In this document: piece by piece, positions 1 to 11,170 of the stretch
Numbering within the stretch: the first letter of the stretch is position 1
How the letters are laid out: each line of letters starts with the position of its first letter
NCBI GenBank assembly: GCA_022702545.1
Contig: JAHRBC010000002.1
Coordinates: 6,634,001 to 6,698,000, forward strand
Reading direction: 5' to 3'
Length of the DNA: 64,000 nt
From: Phycomyces nitens
Lineage: Eukaryota > Mucoromycota > Mucoromycetes > Mucorales > Phycomycetaceae
Position numbers and translations under genes: made by a program
Notes under the pieces: model-generated
The model's database searches: none
The model's input: the letters and a program-made list of their open reading frames with translations, nothing else
Told to the model about the DNA's origin: nothing

Positions 1-379
1 AGAAAATATGTGCTTTGAGTGGGAGATAGCTCGATTATATCGGCCTGCAAAAATTTGTCCACTGCTTCGTTGGCAGCTAATTGTTCTGTAGAGTTTAAAT
101 GAATTTGACGCAATCGCCATGGTGTTGGTTTCTTTACTAGTGGTATCTGATACCCATATTGTATTACGGATGAGATTCAGACATCATCCGATGTTGCAAT
201 CAAGAGAGGTGCATTTGCAAATATCTCAAAAAAAAACTTGGAATACGGTCCTGCGTAGCTGCCACGAAGCCTTTGCTGATGAAAAGGTATATCTGAAACC
301 ACTTGAAGTTTGAAAATGAAGCTCGTCATCACAATCAGCAATAGAATCGAGTGATCTAAAGTGATGAGTCCAGACATAT
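1..379 (-). pseudogene. Ty3/gypsy-like reverse transcriptase fragment, cut by left edge
   Basis: Read on the minus strand, about 60 codons next to the left edge give a peptide containing YQIPLVKKPTPWRLR and, after a short spacer, VDKFLQADIIELSPTQS. This is the usual start of an LTR-retrotransposon reverse transcriptase, where a basic 'P.R..P' stretch is followed by 'V..FL..GIIE.S.S'. An in-frame TGA (plus-strand 177-179) splits it from a further 66 codons in the same frame, so the copy is dead. The catalytic motifs would lie off the window. The family is inferred from motif spacing only; a DIRS-type RT is less likely but possible. Confidence 0.5.
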
Positions 380-395
380 GTTATTCCCAAGGGCT

Positions 396-914
396 GAAAA
401 TGTTCGTGTGTGGTGCACGAAACAACAAAAGTGCAAAAAAGGATATATTATGCCAAGAGTCCAAGGTTGAGGGGGTTCAGTGATGTTACGAGGGTCTATT
501 TAGACCAGAGGTGTAGGAAGGCTTATAATTATTGATGGTACGCTAAGTCAGCACAAATACAAAAGACTCTTAAAGTGTGATTTCATGCCCTGGTTTCAAA
601 GTCTTGGGCAAAGGAAACATGAAGAATTTATTTTCCAAGAAGATGATACATCCTGTCATAAGAGTTTGTTGGCTGAAGAGTACAAAAAGAAGGTGAATCT
701 TCCTGTTATGACATGGCCAACAAACAGCCCTGACCTGGGTCCCATAAAGAATATATTGTCCTACTTGGAACATAAGCTGAGAGCCAGAAAGGCGAAGTCC
801 ACAAACAAACACTTTGGTTTGTGCGCTACAAGAAGAATGGAAAAGAGTATTGAAGAAAGTTGTAGAGCCATATTGTATACCAATGCCAAATCGGATTCAA
901 GAATATTTTTTTAA
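396..914 (+). pseudogene. Tc1/mariner transposase remnant (C-terminal DDE half)
   Basis: One frame shows the order of a Tc1-type catalytic domain: GGSVMLRG, RGVGRLIIIDGT, then FQEDDTSCH (second catalytic Asp) and WPTNSPDLGPIKN, which matches the family's 'W...SPDLNPIE(N/H)'. The third acidic residue is replaced by Lys (PIKN). Two in-frame stops (one between VQG and GGS, one between SI and TRG) confirm decay. The N-terminal helix-turn-helix and first Asp are missing. It belongs to a different subfamily from the two Tc1 copies at 37 and 41 kb, since the DDE regions differ clearly. Confidence 0.75.
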
Positions 915-1410
915 AAATCATGGATCTCATACTAATTATTAATCTTTGAAACAAATTATATTTTAATATTGGTATGTATTATGTCTATCGCTCGTGTTTT
1001 TTTATCCTTATATCTATAGTTTATTCTGATAAAAAGATGTAAAGAAGTTGTGTATTTTCATTGAAAGGTTGTGAGATTCTAATAAAGTTGGCTGCACACT
1101 TTATTAATTAATTAATCGTAGTTTTTACTCTAAATAAGCTGCTTTTGAGTCTTTTTTTAAATAAAGAAAAATCGAGGTTTTAGAGAGCTTTATCCATCAA
1201 AAATAACTGATTTATATTGTGGTAAAGGCTTATAGCACATAATTACATTTTGAATAGATATTTAGGTAATTGGTAATGATATACTTGATTGAGCACTTTG
1301 CAGATACTGAATAGACTCGGACTAGTTTATTATTTATTCTCAGTATATAAAAATATATTTCTGCCTAGGACTTGGTAGGTTATAGAAGGATAGATATTTT
1401 ATTTGTTTCT
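915..1410. other. AT-rich spacer, no gene seen
   Basis: Between the Tc1 remnant and the 3' end of the NAPRTase gene I see only AT-rich DNA with no open frame or repeat that I can assign. The last part is presumably the 3' UTR and polyadenylation region of the minus-strand gene. Confidence 0.6.
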
Positions 1411-2762
1411 CTAGTGTACAATTCCAAGTTCTTTTTCAAGGCTATCTACAAGAGACTGATTGCCACTATGCTTTGATACATCATCGCTTAGTTTTATAAC
1501 ACGGATCCCGTTGCATTCTTTAAGTTTGATGACGATGCTCATGGATTTGCTCTTGTCTGCAGGATTACTTGCTTTCTCAAAATCGTTACTAAAGTGTGTT
1601 CCGATTCCAAAACTCGATTGAATATCCATATCATCACAGCATTTGTGTAGACTGATGGCACGGTCTACGTCAAGTCCATCTGAAAATATTATTTTCTTGG
1701 AGCAAGGTTCGATATTCAAGGACTTGTAATGGTTGACAATGTTTTTTGCAAACTCTTCTGGATCTCCAGAGTCATGTCTAACACCTGTGAATTCTGATGC
1801 AAGTTTATGCTGAAAGTCTTGGAGAAATACGGGCGTTGTATAGGTGTCGGTAAGAGCCACGGCCAATGCACCTTTGTATGTCTGCTGCCAAATATCCAAT
1901 GCTTTCTTATTGACATTCTGGATACCTTCTAGAGCAGATATCCCCATAAAGAACTCGTGTGCTAAAAGTGTACTTAGCCCACTTTTCCTATTAATAAGAC
2001 CTTGCACTTACCGACAGTACCGACTGCGTTAAAATTATACTTCTTCGCCAAGTGAACATTACTCGTTCCTGCAGCTTCTCCTAATGTATGTACTCCTTTG
2101 CTCTGACATTTAGTAATATAATCTTGTCTCGTATCACTGAATGCACGCATGACGCAATCTTGAACAAAGAGACTACGCCGTCTTCTAGTTCCAAATTCAA
2201 AAAACTGGCATCCATTCTCAAGTAGGTTTTCTGCCTTGGATCTTGCCCGCTCATACTGGTTGTCATATGTCCAGTCCTTATCCACGAATTTAAAGTATGC
2301 TTCTGATATCAAAGATAACAGAGGTGTTTCATACAATATAGTTTCAGGCCATGATCCAACGACCTCTAGAGAAAACTCGGAAGTATCGTTGTCAAAGTCG
2401 ATTTTTATCTGCTCTGAAGGTCTGTAGCGAAAGTGAGCAAGGTATTCTATGTATTCTGCATCAAAGAACGGGAATTTTGACATGTACGAAAGCTCATCTT
2501 CTGTGATGTAAAGATTCTCCATTGCTGATTTTATTTGGATTGAATGAGAAAATGTGTTTATGATGCAAGGTAGCCTACCTTGGATTTGTTTTTTTATCCA
2601 CTGAACAGCTTCTTTATTCAGTTTAAAGGAGTCTTTTTTTCTGTTTATGAAATGGTAGACTACTGGTATATCCTTGTAGTTTTTGAGCACTGCATTTTGC
2701 ATAGTGAACTTGTAGAGATCATTGTCGAGAAAAGAGCCCAAGGCTTCATGAGTGTGGATCAT
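1411..2762 (-). CDS. NPT1: Nicotinate phosphoribosyltransferase (NAPRTase), two exons
   Basis: This enzyme of NAD salvage (Preiss-Handler pathway) makes nicotinate mononucleotide from nicotinic acid and PRPP, using ATP; it is cytosolic or nuclear in yeasts. Exon 1 is 2762-2012 and exon 2 1961-1411, joined over a 50-bp GT-AG intron, giving 433 residues, close to the yeast enzyme. Family signatures are FLDNDLYKFTM near the start, the Arg-rich FEFGTRRRRS, AAGTSNVHLA, GTVAHEFFMG with the His that is autophosphorylated in this family, RHDSGDP and FGIGTHFSND. The start at 2762 was chosen because the upstream in-frame codons have no counterpart in the family. The intron lies directly before the catalytic His codon, so splicing is needed for an active protein. 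No defects are seen. Confidence 0.93.
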
Positions 2763-3991
2763 TTTGTGAAAGAAGGGATATGGAATGCAAATCAAATGAA
2801 TTAATCTTAAAGGCATCAAAAGATCAATTGAAAGTACAGTAGAGAGTGTGCTTACGTAGCAGTGTGTTTGATGACTTGTTATATGCATCTTATACATATA
2901 TGATGCATGCATCTATATTGCTTGTACTCAAGGTACAATTATTTAATATTGAATAAAAAGTATGGCCCACGGGAATCATGAGATATTCAAATGGATTAAA
3001 TGGATTTTATCAAATTGCCTATTCTCATAATCATGGTGTCCTTTGTACTTTACCTCTACTTCTTATGACGAGGTCTGGATGATGACGTTTCTCCGTTATT
3101 ATGTTTTAGACATTGTGGTGTTAAATATATCCCCTGAACCCAAATAATTGGAGCTTTCTATATATAGTTTACTCGATTTGGCTGGTTGTACAGCATATAC
3201 ACTTTAGACATCCATGTATCATTTACTGCTTATAAGCATTAGACAATTGGCAATCTTGGGGAGGGTTGCGATTTGGGTGAGTAAAAAAAAGATTATTACG
3301 GGTTGCACATTACAAGACTACCTTGTTCACTGTCTGGTCTGCCCATTTACCAAACAATTTCTTCTTGTCCGTTGTTTCGAGCTGGGAGTCGGTAGTCAAA
3401 GTCTAGCTGTGAATCTGCAGGATATCTAAAGAGGGCTATTACCACTCATGTACAGCAACAGAATATGCCCACACCTCCAACATCCTGATACTAAAATTAG
3501 ATACACCCAATACTGTGGTAGATACCGCAACTACCTTTAACTATTTTCACATTGATTAGCAAACCGTCAAGCAACTTCTACCTTTCCTCATATTCTCCCG
3601 TCATATTACAGAAACATGAGAAGCTCAACCTGTCATATTTGTTAATTTCAATGAAATTAGACAAATAATCCTTTGCTAAATGAGCTTTCTTGTATTATTT
3701 TATGTTTATGGAACGGTACTCTCGCTCATTCTATCATTTTTCCCGCAATGCGCAGTGTTTGGATGTAGCTCTTGTCAATGAAAGAATATTTGACATTCCT
3801 GTACGGCTATAATTTTGGTGCTTTTATTAAATATGGTGCAATCGTTAAATAAGAGAAAGGAATGACGCTGTTATGAGTATGGCGAGACTTTTGCTTACTG
3901 GGAAATAAGCACTCTGTGAATAATATAAAAACTCTTGGTACTCGTATTATACGTTTATATAGGCATTGCGTTGATTTCTGGTGCTGGTATG
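2763..3991. other. Intergenic, promoter side of NAPRTase
   Basis: No convincing coding region. A few open frames of 60-75 codons exist but show no family pattern and no intron logic. The first few hundred bases must contain the NAPRTase promoter; I could not pick out a specific site. Confidence 0.55.
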
Positions 3992-4240
3992 TGTCAGGAA
4001 CTGATCCAAGCAAACAATTCAAGAGGTTCAAAAATAAACTATTTAATAAAAAAAATACTTTGTTTGCTTGATCTTTCTACAACCAAGCCCTTTTGGTATC
4101 TATATGTTTTCTAGTTAGGATAAAGATATTAGTGGTTGTAATTAGATGGGCCTAAAGATAGTCGGGATATATTGGTCGCCCATCTAGTATTCATTTTTAA
4201 AGTGTGGCTCAAAGGCTGTCAGTAGCCAACATCAATGTTA
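3992..4240 (+). repeat. Degraded solo LTR, same family as the one at 14789
   Basis: The segment starts with TGTCAGGAACTGATCCAAGC, identical in its first 20 bases to the LTR at 14789. It keeps the same order of landmarks: GCTTGATCTTTCTACAA, TTTTCTAG.TAGGATAAAGAT, a CTAAAGATAG block and GTGTGGC.C.AAGGCTGT near the end. The 3' end has diverged and I see no clear target duplication, so this is an older insertion. Confidence 0.75.
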
Positions 4241-4697
4241 TCTCACTCCAAGGCTGGACGTGACGTATTGGTTTTGATTTCTTGGATCTTGGCGGAGGAA
4301 TTTGCAAGGTTCTCAAGATATTATCTTTTATGCTCTTCTGGGCTGCACCATTTCCAGTCCACTAGACACTGGAAGTTTTTTTTATGTATCTTTCTGGCAA
4401 GGATTTTTCAGCCTTGTACTCTTATTCATTATTATTATGACTGAGAACAATAGATTATGATATATTGCATACAAGACATGGAAAATGTTGTGAATTTTTT
4501 ACAATAGGGTAAGCTTGATATGTCATTCAACTGGGCTAATATTTTCTTCAATGGTAAAATGACAAAGACTCTTGTAGTTAAATTTATTACTAGTTAATTA
4601 TTGCTCTTGGGAACCAGGAATCAGAAAAGAGAAAGGGAAAGAAAAAGATTACTTTCAAAAAGTACCAAAGACATTGGTTCTGCAATGAAGAGGCTGT

Positions 4698-5306
4698 TTA
4701 TTGAGAATCAATCATGGACATGACCTTTCGCAACTGATCTATGATTTGGTCAGAAACAATCGAATAATCAAAGATATAGTCTGCAGTGTCAAATCCCAAA
4801 GGACCAAAATACAATTCATATCTGATTCCCCACTTCCAAGGACCAGTAATACAGTCAAGACGATAGATATTTAATGCGTGGTATCGTGCCCAAAAGCGAA
4901 AATGAACACCTAAAGAGCTTATGAAAACTGAAGCAGGAATGCTCAAGTCATTCCTGATGATACCATCTTGGCTCAAATCAAGAGTTTCTGGTTTTGCAAT
5001 GGTCATGCTGTATATCTCTCTAGGGTCTGTGCCAGTATCGCCTGCTACCATAAACAATCCTCGAAGAAGAAAGGCCAAAACCTTGGTTGTTCTTTCGGCA
5101 TCAAAACCAGCGTCAAAACCATGGTGCTTTCTGTAGACTGAAACTATATTATAGTATGATCTTTGAACCTCTTTCTTGGATGCGACGCCGGCCAACCCAA
5201 CTTCGACTTTTCCAATCGAATAAACTTGTTGATCGACATTAAAATTCTTGATTGAAACAGAATCTACATTAAAGGCGGCTCTACTGTTGGTCTTTGGAGT
5301 TGACAT
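4698..5306 (-). CDS. Intact 202-residue protein of unknown family
   Basis: An uninterrupted single-exon frame runs from ATG at 5306 to a TAA at 4698. The product has balanced composition, no obvious signal peptide or membrane helix, and an aromatic C-terminal third (VHFRFWARYHALNIYRLD, then WKWGIRYELYFGPLGF). An alpha-rich middle contains the FDAERTTKVLAFLLRGLF stretch. I do not recognise a catalytic motif or a named domain. It stands alone, flanked by about 0.5 kb of AT-rich DNA downstream and 1.2 kb upstream. Codon use looks like real coding and the opposite strand has no competing gene. It could be a lineage-specific fungal protein or a captured mobile or viral gene; I cannot decide between these. 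Confidence 0.7.
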   Translation of the reverse strand: MSTPKTNSRAAFNVDSVSIKNFNVDQQVYSIGKVEVGLAGVASKKEVQRSYYNIVSVYRKHHGFDAGFDAERTTKVLAFLLRGLFMVAGDTGTDPREIYSMTIAKPETLDLSQDGIIRNDLSIPASVFISSLGVHFRFWARYHALNIYRLDCITGPWKWGIRYELYFGPLGFDTADYIFDYSIVSDQIIDQLRKVMSMIDSQ

Positions 5307-6568
5307 GTGTAAAGGTTGTGACAGGATTGTTTGAGTAGAAGAAATGGAGAAGCCTCTCTGTATTAGCGAGAATAAAGACGTTTTTGATGGGAAAAATCAT
5401 TTTTGAATTCTGATTGATGGTTTATTGACAACAATGTCTATGGATAGCATTGTTTTCAACCATAATAATTGCATCATTCTAGAGTTGTCAACAAAATCTG
5501 GAAGTTGTCGAAACTACGACAGAAGATGTGGTTATAGTCTCTCCAAGCCACGCTTTATTTTTTTTTGGAATATATTGTTGTGTTTTAGGGTGATAAAACA
5601 GTAAAAATGATAAAATAGAAAATAGGTAGTAAGTGAGTACTTTGAGACTGTATGTAAGCTTGTCTTTATCAAGATACAAAATGTGCCGCTCTTTATATAC
5701 TCTTTCAATCTGCTAATATACAAGATCTTGGACTTCTTGATACGTGGGGTTTTTTATCGCATTAAGATATTAGATAGAGTAAGCTTCTGAGCTCAACATT
5801 CATGTTACTATTATTCTGATGTATTGCTATATCTTGTCTATCGTACCTTATTAGCTCTCAGCTAATATGTACTTATAGCTTATGTATATGTAAAATATAC
5901 ATTAATAAGGTTGGATCACCACATGTATATTAAGAATAAGATCAATGTAAAGAAATGCCTTTTATTTACACTTTATGCCCGAGCTTACACTCATACAATA
6001 TTTTCTAGTAACTCTGTATTCGCAATAATTATATTCAAGTCTAATCATCGAACAATATAACAATCTACTAATCAACGTATTTTTAAATAATTTGACTTGG
6101 GCATACGCTTATCCATACTTTGACATTTGAGCTTTACCACTCACCGCATTACCTCCATAGATCAATAGTTATATCAAGACATAAAGACAATCTACTGGGA
6201 GAAATATCAATAAAGTCCAAGAGTGAGCCGAACCACTAAATATATAGTTGTACCAAGAAATAAAAACGACTTACAGATATCTTTCTGCTGCTAATAATCT
6301 AAAGACATAGTAAATAGATTCTAATCAAAAGAGCAAACCTTCACATGTTGAACACAGAAATTAGTGCTCATCCAAAGGAAGAGGTTCAGGGGTGCCAAGC
6401 AAGTTTATTTCCAAGTTTCAAGTTCTGCAAATTGCGATTCTGTCATACAATAATCTGCGCCTCCTTTGCTTTTCTCACATCAAAGTTTGTAAAAAGCTAT
6501 TTAAACACTCAAAAATTCTCAAATCCTCTCTTTCCAATATATCTGTATTCCAAATATCCCTTTTTATT
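5307..6568. other. AT-rich intergenic region between divergent genes
   Basis: This is the divergent promoter region of the 202-residue gene (minus) and the F-box gene (plus). Only short low-complexity frames are present. The 100 bp before the F-box ATG are pyrimidine-rich (several CTCTC/TTTCC runs), as is common upstream of fungal starts. Confidence 0.5.
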
Positions 6569-8404
6569 ATGCCATTATCCGACCTTCCTCGAGAAATTAT
6601 AGAACAATTTGCGGACCGTCTTTCTTTCGAGGACAAAAAAGCTTGCTCTCTAGTTTGCAAGTCATGGAATAGCGTCTTCCAGGATTTCCTATACTCTGAT
6701 CTAGTAATAAACCGATATTTATTAAACAACCTTGTTAATCCTTCACAAGATTATCAGCCACCTAGCCTAAGAACTCGATTACTCGTACGATATTTGTCAC
6801 TAAGCCATCGTACGCTAGCAACAGACGAAGAACTCTACTTACTGCAACAAACCTTTCCGAAGTTAAATCATCTTTACTTGGTCCATAATTCCATAATTCT
6901 AGACAACTTTGGAGTTACTACCGACTGGAATATATGGCGGTCATTGTCAGAACTTCGTATTGAATTTAACCAGAGACATGGTCCTGACGTCAAGAATAAG
7001 CTTGTTAAAATGCTTCTGTGTTTACCCCTCTTAAGACGACTGTGTATCATTAATAAATACAGGCATGAAATACTAGTATCATTTTCATTAGACGACTTTG
7101 AAACAATCCACTCGCATTTAAACCACCTTGAATATTTAAGATTATATTCGAATCTATTGACTCTATCCGAAACAGACATTGAACGTATGACAAAAGTATC
7201 GCCAGCCACAAACATGAGAAGCCTGGACATTACTTCAAGAAACACAGACCATCAATGGCTATGTTATTTTGCTCGCAAATATCCGAATCTACACACAATT
7301 AGATTGTGTACAAACAACATTATACCTGAAAGCGATGAAAAAAGGAGCGATACGATTAAATTGTTCCAACAAGTGCCTCTGCCATTTCAACGCCTAACAA
7401 AATTAAACCTTGAAAATCGCAGTTGTATTGGGAAAACGTATATACTTTTCTGGGATATAATCCATTTTCACAATGTGCCGTTAAAGCATGTATCGGTTAA
7501 CATTATCTTACCATACGGTTACACTACTCCTGATAACCCTTGTGACATTCCCAAACATGTCACAGAAGCTTGTCTTGCAGGATTATCAAGCACCATCGAA
7601 TCATTTAATCTGAAATGTCCAAGTACATATTCAACCCCAATCGACCTTGCAGAGATAAAGAGCAGCCTTTACAATCTAGTTGAGGTGGATATCAACACTT
7701 CCGCGTCTGTTGAAATTGATACCCTTCTAAGCGCAGCACCTCGCTTAAGAACAATTCAACTGAGCCGTGGTGATATCAAACTTAAAGGTGAACTCTACAA
7801 TTCAAACAGATTTGGGCTTCAGACGTTCAAATTATGGAGAACAAAGATTACATCAGATGTTCTCCGGTTTCTGTCATTCCACTGTAGAAGTTTGAATGAG
7901 TTGATACTAATAGGATCATCAGTATATGGCAATTTCACGACACCTAGGCGCCAGATTATTGATATGACTCACACCCGCTTAGAGACATTCAATCTGGAAG
8001 ATACAAGCTTTATTATACAAGACAACGAAAAGTGCCCAGAAAACTTGAATATTACTCTTATTACTCGGCCAATTAACGATAATCCTCCAAACCAAGACCA
8101 CGATCCCAACGTATTGCCGGCTGTTGCTGATAACTCATCTGTCAAAGTTCATTATAACTGGTTTTACACCAATAACGATAATGAAATGTGGTATATCTCA
8201 CCAGAGCAAGCCTTAAATGTCCTAAACTTTGTTTCAAACTATGAGGGAAACAAAAGAATCACTGACAAGAACAACTTTGATGAAAAAGAAAGATATTCAT
8301 TCAAGATTTTAGACAGCAATTGTCTTTTTGGGTATACAAAGATAAAACTTGGTTATGTAGACCATTTTCATATCGATCTTGTGAAATTGCGACGTTACAG
8401 ATAA
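6569..8404 (+). CDS. F-box / leucine-rich repeat protein, 611 residues
   Basis: Probable substrate receptor of an SCF ubiquitin ligase. The N-terminus (MPLSDLPREIIEQFADRLSF, then DKKACSLVCKSWNSVFQ) is a standard F-box of about 45 residues that would bind Skp1. It is followed by about 450 residues of irregular leucine-rich repeats (for example SELRIEFNQR, LEYLRLYSNL, LTKLNLENRS, LETFNLEDTSF). The C-terminal 100 residues are unlike LRRs. The frame is open upstream for another 59 codons, but I start at 6569 because the F-box begins there, as in the paralogue at 39059. It is a single exon. The target is unknown; F-box/LRR genes of this type are numerous in Mucoromycota. Confidence 0.85.
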   Translation: MPLSDLPREIIEQFADRLSFEDKKACSLVCKSWNSVFQDFLYSDLVINRYLLNNLVNPSQDYQPPSLRTRLLVRYLSLSHRTLATDEELYLLQQTFPKLNHLYLVHNSIILDNFGVTTDWNIWRSLSELRIEFNQRHGPDVKNKLVKMLLCLPLLRRLCIINKYRHEILVSFSLDDFETIHSHLNHLEYLRLYSNLLTLSETDIERMTKVSPATNMRSLDITSRNTDHQWLCYFARKYPNLHTIRLCTNNIIPESDEKRSDTIKLFQQVPLPFQRLTKLNLENRSCIGKTYILFWDIIHFHNVPLKHVSVNIILPYGYTTPDNPCDIPKHVTEACLAGLSSTIESFNLKCPSTYSTPIDLAEIKSSLYNLVEVDINTSASVEIDTLLSAAPRLRTIQLSRGDIKLKGELYNSNRFGLQTFKLWRTKITSDVLRFLSFHCRSLNELILIGSSVYGNFTTPRRQIIDMTHTRLETFNLEDTSFIIQDNEKCPENLNITLITRPINDNPPNQDHDPNVLPAVADNSSVKVHYNWFYTNNDNEMWYISPEQALNVLNFVSNYEGNKRITDKNNFDEKERYSFKILDSNCLFGYTKIKLGYVDHFHIDLVKLRRYR

Positions 8405-9881
8405 ATAATCTAAATCATTACAATATTAAAAGTTTAAAATTGTAATTTTATGTATTAATTTAATATCTGGTAGATAAATTTTAATAAATTCCCAGTTACT
8501 ATGTTAAAGAATAACTGACCAGATATTATATATTAACATGTAAGATTTGAAAATTTGGTATGAGCTTAGTTATAAAGATTGTGTATAATCTCTATTCCAA
8601 AAGCAAATATACAGACTATTACAAATTAAGAATAAAAACATATACTATTTGAAAACACCTGTCTGAGAACAACATATATCTAGGCACATAATAACAATAG
8701 TGCTTTGTAATTTTTTGACAGCATTGATTTGATCAATTGCTTTGGAAAAGCTGTTATTTTTGGTATCAATTCTAAAAATAATATGCTCAATTGGAAATTG
8801 GTTTGTAGGAATATATCTTTATTTTTATTTTGAATAAGAAAGAATTGCTCATAATAATAATTGGTCTATAATATTTATTCTAATATATATATATTCTCCT
8901 TGATTGTATGAGAGAGATGTAGATACTTGCTTTATGGATATATTTTATAATAAATAGCAGATGTTATTAATATGATTGATTTTGAAACTATCAGTTAAAT
9001 TATATAATACATTGCTTCCTTGATTTGCTTGGTATTTTTTTAGAGCTAGAGAATATTGTGAGGAAGATTATTAGATACTTATACCAGCTTACTTATTATA
9101 TATAGTCCTTCGAAGTGTTGAATACTTTGATTTAATAAAGACAAAGACAAACTTTTAAAATAAAATACTGAGTAATGACACAGTATATCTCGTTTTGGTT
9201 TTGTTCAGACTACAAACATCTTACAAGAGTATGATAACTTTTGCAGAATTTTTTAGCCCATGTACAAGAGGTACCCTAGTAGAAGAATTACTTTTATGCA
9301 TAGCATAATATTATTAGTGCTTCTTAGAAGAAGTTATAATAAAGTAGTATAGATTTTTTTAATATAAAAAGCTTCATATGAAATAATAATAAACCAACAT
9401 TTCAATCTCTATCTACCTTTATTTCATATTAATCAAACTGTGATTATATTCTTTATATATTTATTTTATTGTTACTAACTTATAATAACTCTTTGCAATA
9501 ATTATAAGCATATTTTTTATTATATTTGTTTTCTTTATATACATTCTACTCCAATCTCTCTACTGTTAGATATATCCAAGTATTATTACAGTAATTTATT
9601 CTTTTTTATATATATTTTTACTTTTTAAACTTATTAGAAACCCTTAATTATTTTTGTATCTGATAATGTTGCATCACAAAACCAACTCAACACTTATCAA
9701 TAAAATAAATATTCTTTTTAATTAAAAGTATTAATATTATCTTTTAAAAAAAATAAAAAATAAAAATAAAAATAAAAAATAAAAATAAAAAATATTTGAG
9801 ACTTAAAAGTAGCAAAAACTTTCTGAATAGATTAATTTTTATATTTTTATTTTTCACATAATTAATTACTATCCTTCAGTT
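8405..9881. other. Very AT-rich, gene-free stretch
   Basis: About 1.5 kb with almost no G/C, many T- and A-runs and no plausible frame. A simple repeat of AAAAATAAAAAT type occupies about 9747-9792. Base composition contrasts sharply with the much more GC-rich DIRS element that follows. I see nothing functional in it. Confidence 0.6.
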
Positions 9882-9901
9882 GGTGGAGACTCTTGCTGTG
9901 T
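9882..9901 (+). repeat. Left inverted terminal repeat of the DIRS element
   Basis: GGTGGAGACTCTTGCTGTGT is the exact reverse complement of 14265-14284. I found the pair by eye; similarity outside this 20-bp core is weak, so the true ends may lie a few bases outward. Confidence 0.75.
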
Positions 9902-10301
9902 TATCATAATTTCTTTATTAGGCCACGAATTTCAGATAAATTAAGAATTTGTTCCGGGTTGAATTGAGTTTATTGATTAATTAAAAGAACCAACTGTGAA
10001 AACAGTTAGATAAGAATGACAAAATAATTCTAAGACATACCGAATATAACTCGTTGGTTAAGATAATACAATAAGGTGGAACAATAATATAGTCAAGAAA
10101 AGGGGGAGAAAAGAACAATAGCGACTAAGATTCAATTTAACCATAACAGAAATTTACAGAGAATTGAAACCTGTCAAATCACAATCGATCTGAATTACTC
10201 AATATCCAGGTACTCCATTTCAAATTTTTACAAGTTATATTATTATCATTTTTTCTTTTGCTCTTGGTACTTAACCGCTCGACAAGTCCTCTGATCCAAT
10301 T

Positions 10302-11027
10302 ATGTCCAATGACTCAATTACTCTTCAAGCCCTTCTGGACCACTTTGCAGCCATGGAATCCCGTGTTGCCTCTTTGCAAAGCCCTCCATCTCATGACACT
10401 TCTTCCACTATGGACTCTGATAGTGAAGATATTGATCCCCATGTCATATAACGTCCTGTGGCTACCAATCTCGTTCCATATCTGGCCCTGTTGGACAAGT
10501 TTCCTAACATGGCTAAGGATTTCTTCCAACGTCCTCTGGAAGAATCTGATCTTTGTCGTTTTCTGTTGGCTTGCCCTTGCAACACTATGTGCCAATACCA
10601 GCCACTGACACTCAACTGCTCTGATGTTGGTCCCAACACCAAATGCACTGATAGTCAACTGGCTGACATTCAATTCTGCTTGTCAGGGATCACACGCCCC
10701 ATGGACTCCTTTGCCCATGATTTGGTCCATAATGAATCAATTACAGTGGAACATGCATGGGAATTCCTCAAATGTATGCATGAACTCACTTCCAATGTCG
10801 CGTCCCATATCACTCAATTGCGTCGCAAAAACATCTGCCGCGAGTTGCACCTTCCTTCTCCCCCAGTGGTGTCTTCAGGACCTTCCGATCCTGTCCCTCT
10901 CTTAGACACTGCTCAAATTCTGGAACAAGTGTCTCTTGCAGAAGCTTTGCGTAAAGCTTCCCATCCTAAACCCCAAACGAGAAAGGGGTGTAATCAATCA
11001 GGGACAAACAGCATTCCCCCCACATAG
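10302..11027 (+). pseudogene. DIRS gag-like ORF with one stop codon
   Basis: The frame starts at ATG 10302 (MSNDSITLQALLDHFAAMES) and runs to 11027, broken only by TAA at 10449-10451. The C-terminal two thirds (about 189 codons) contain a helical central part and end in a basic segment (RKASHPKPQTRKGCNQ). I see no CCHC zinc knuckle, which fits DIRS elements, whose first ORF is poorly conserved. Its role as a gag-like protein rests on position in the element. Confidence 0.65.
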
Positions 11028-11170
11028 ACCAAGGAGAATTCTTGCCCTGCAAACAGACATTCCAATCATCAGAAATCCAACGGTCCTCATAAAGTGCATC
11101 ATTCCAAGTCAGATTCTCAGGGGAACCAGTCCAAGTCCCAACCTCCTCCGCCTTCCCAGTAGGTGGCTGC

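Noticed and set aside
2763..2912. Start of NAPRTase at 2912
   Set aside because: The added 50 residues have no counterpart in the family, and the conserved FLDNDLYKF part begins ten residues after ATG 2762.
6392..6568. N-terminal extension of the first F-box protein
   Set aside because: The extra 59 residues are low in conservation signs, the paralogue starts directly at the F-box, and the DNA looks like a pyrimidine-rich leader.
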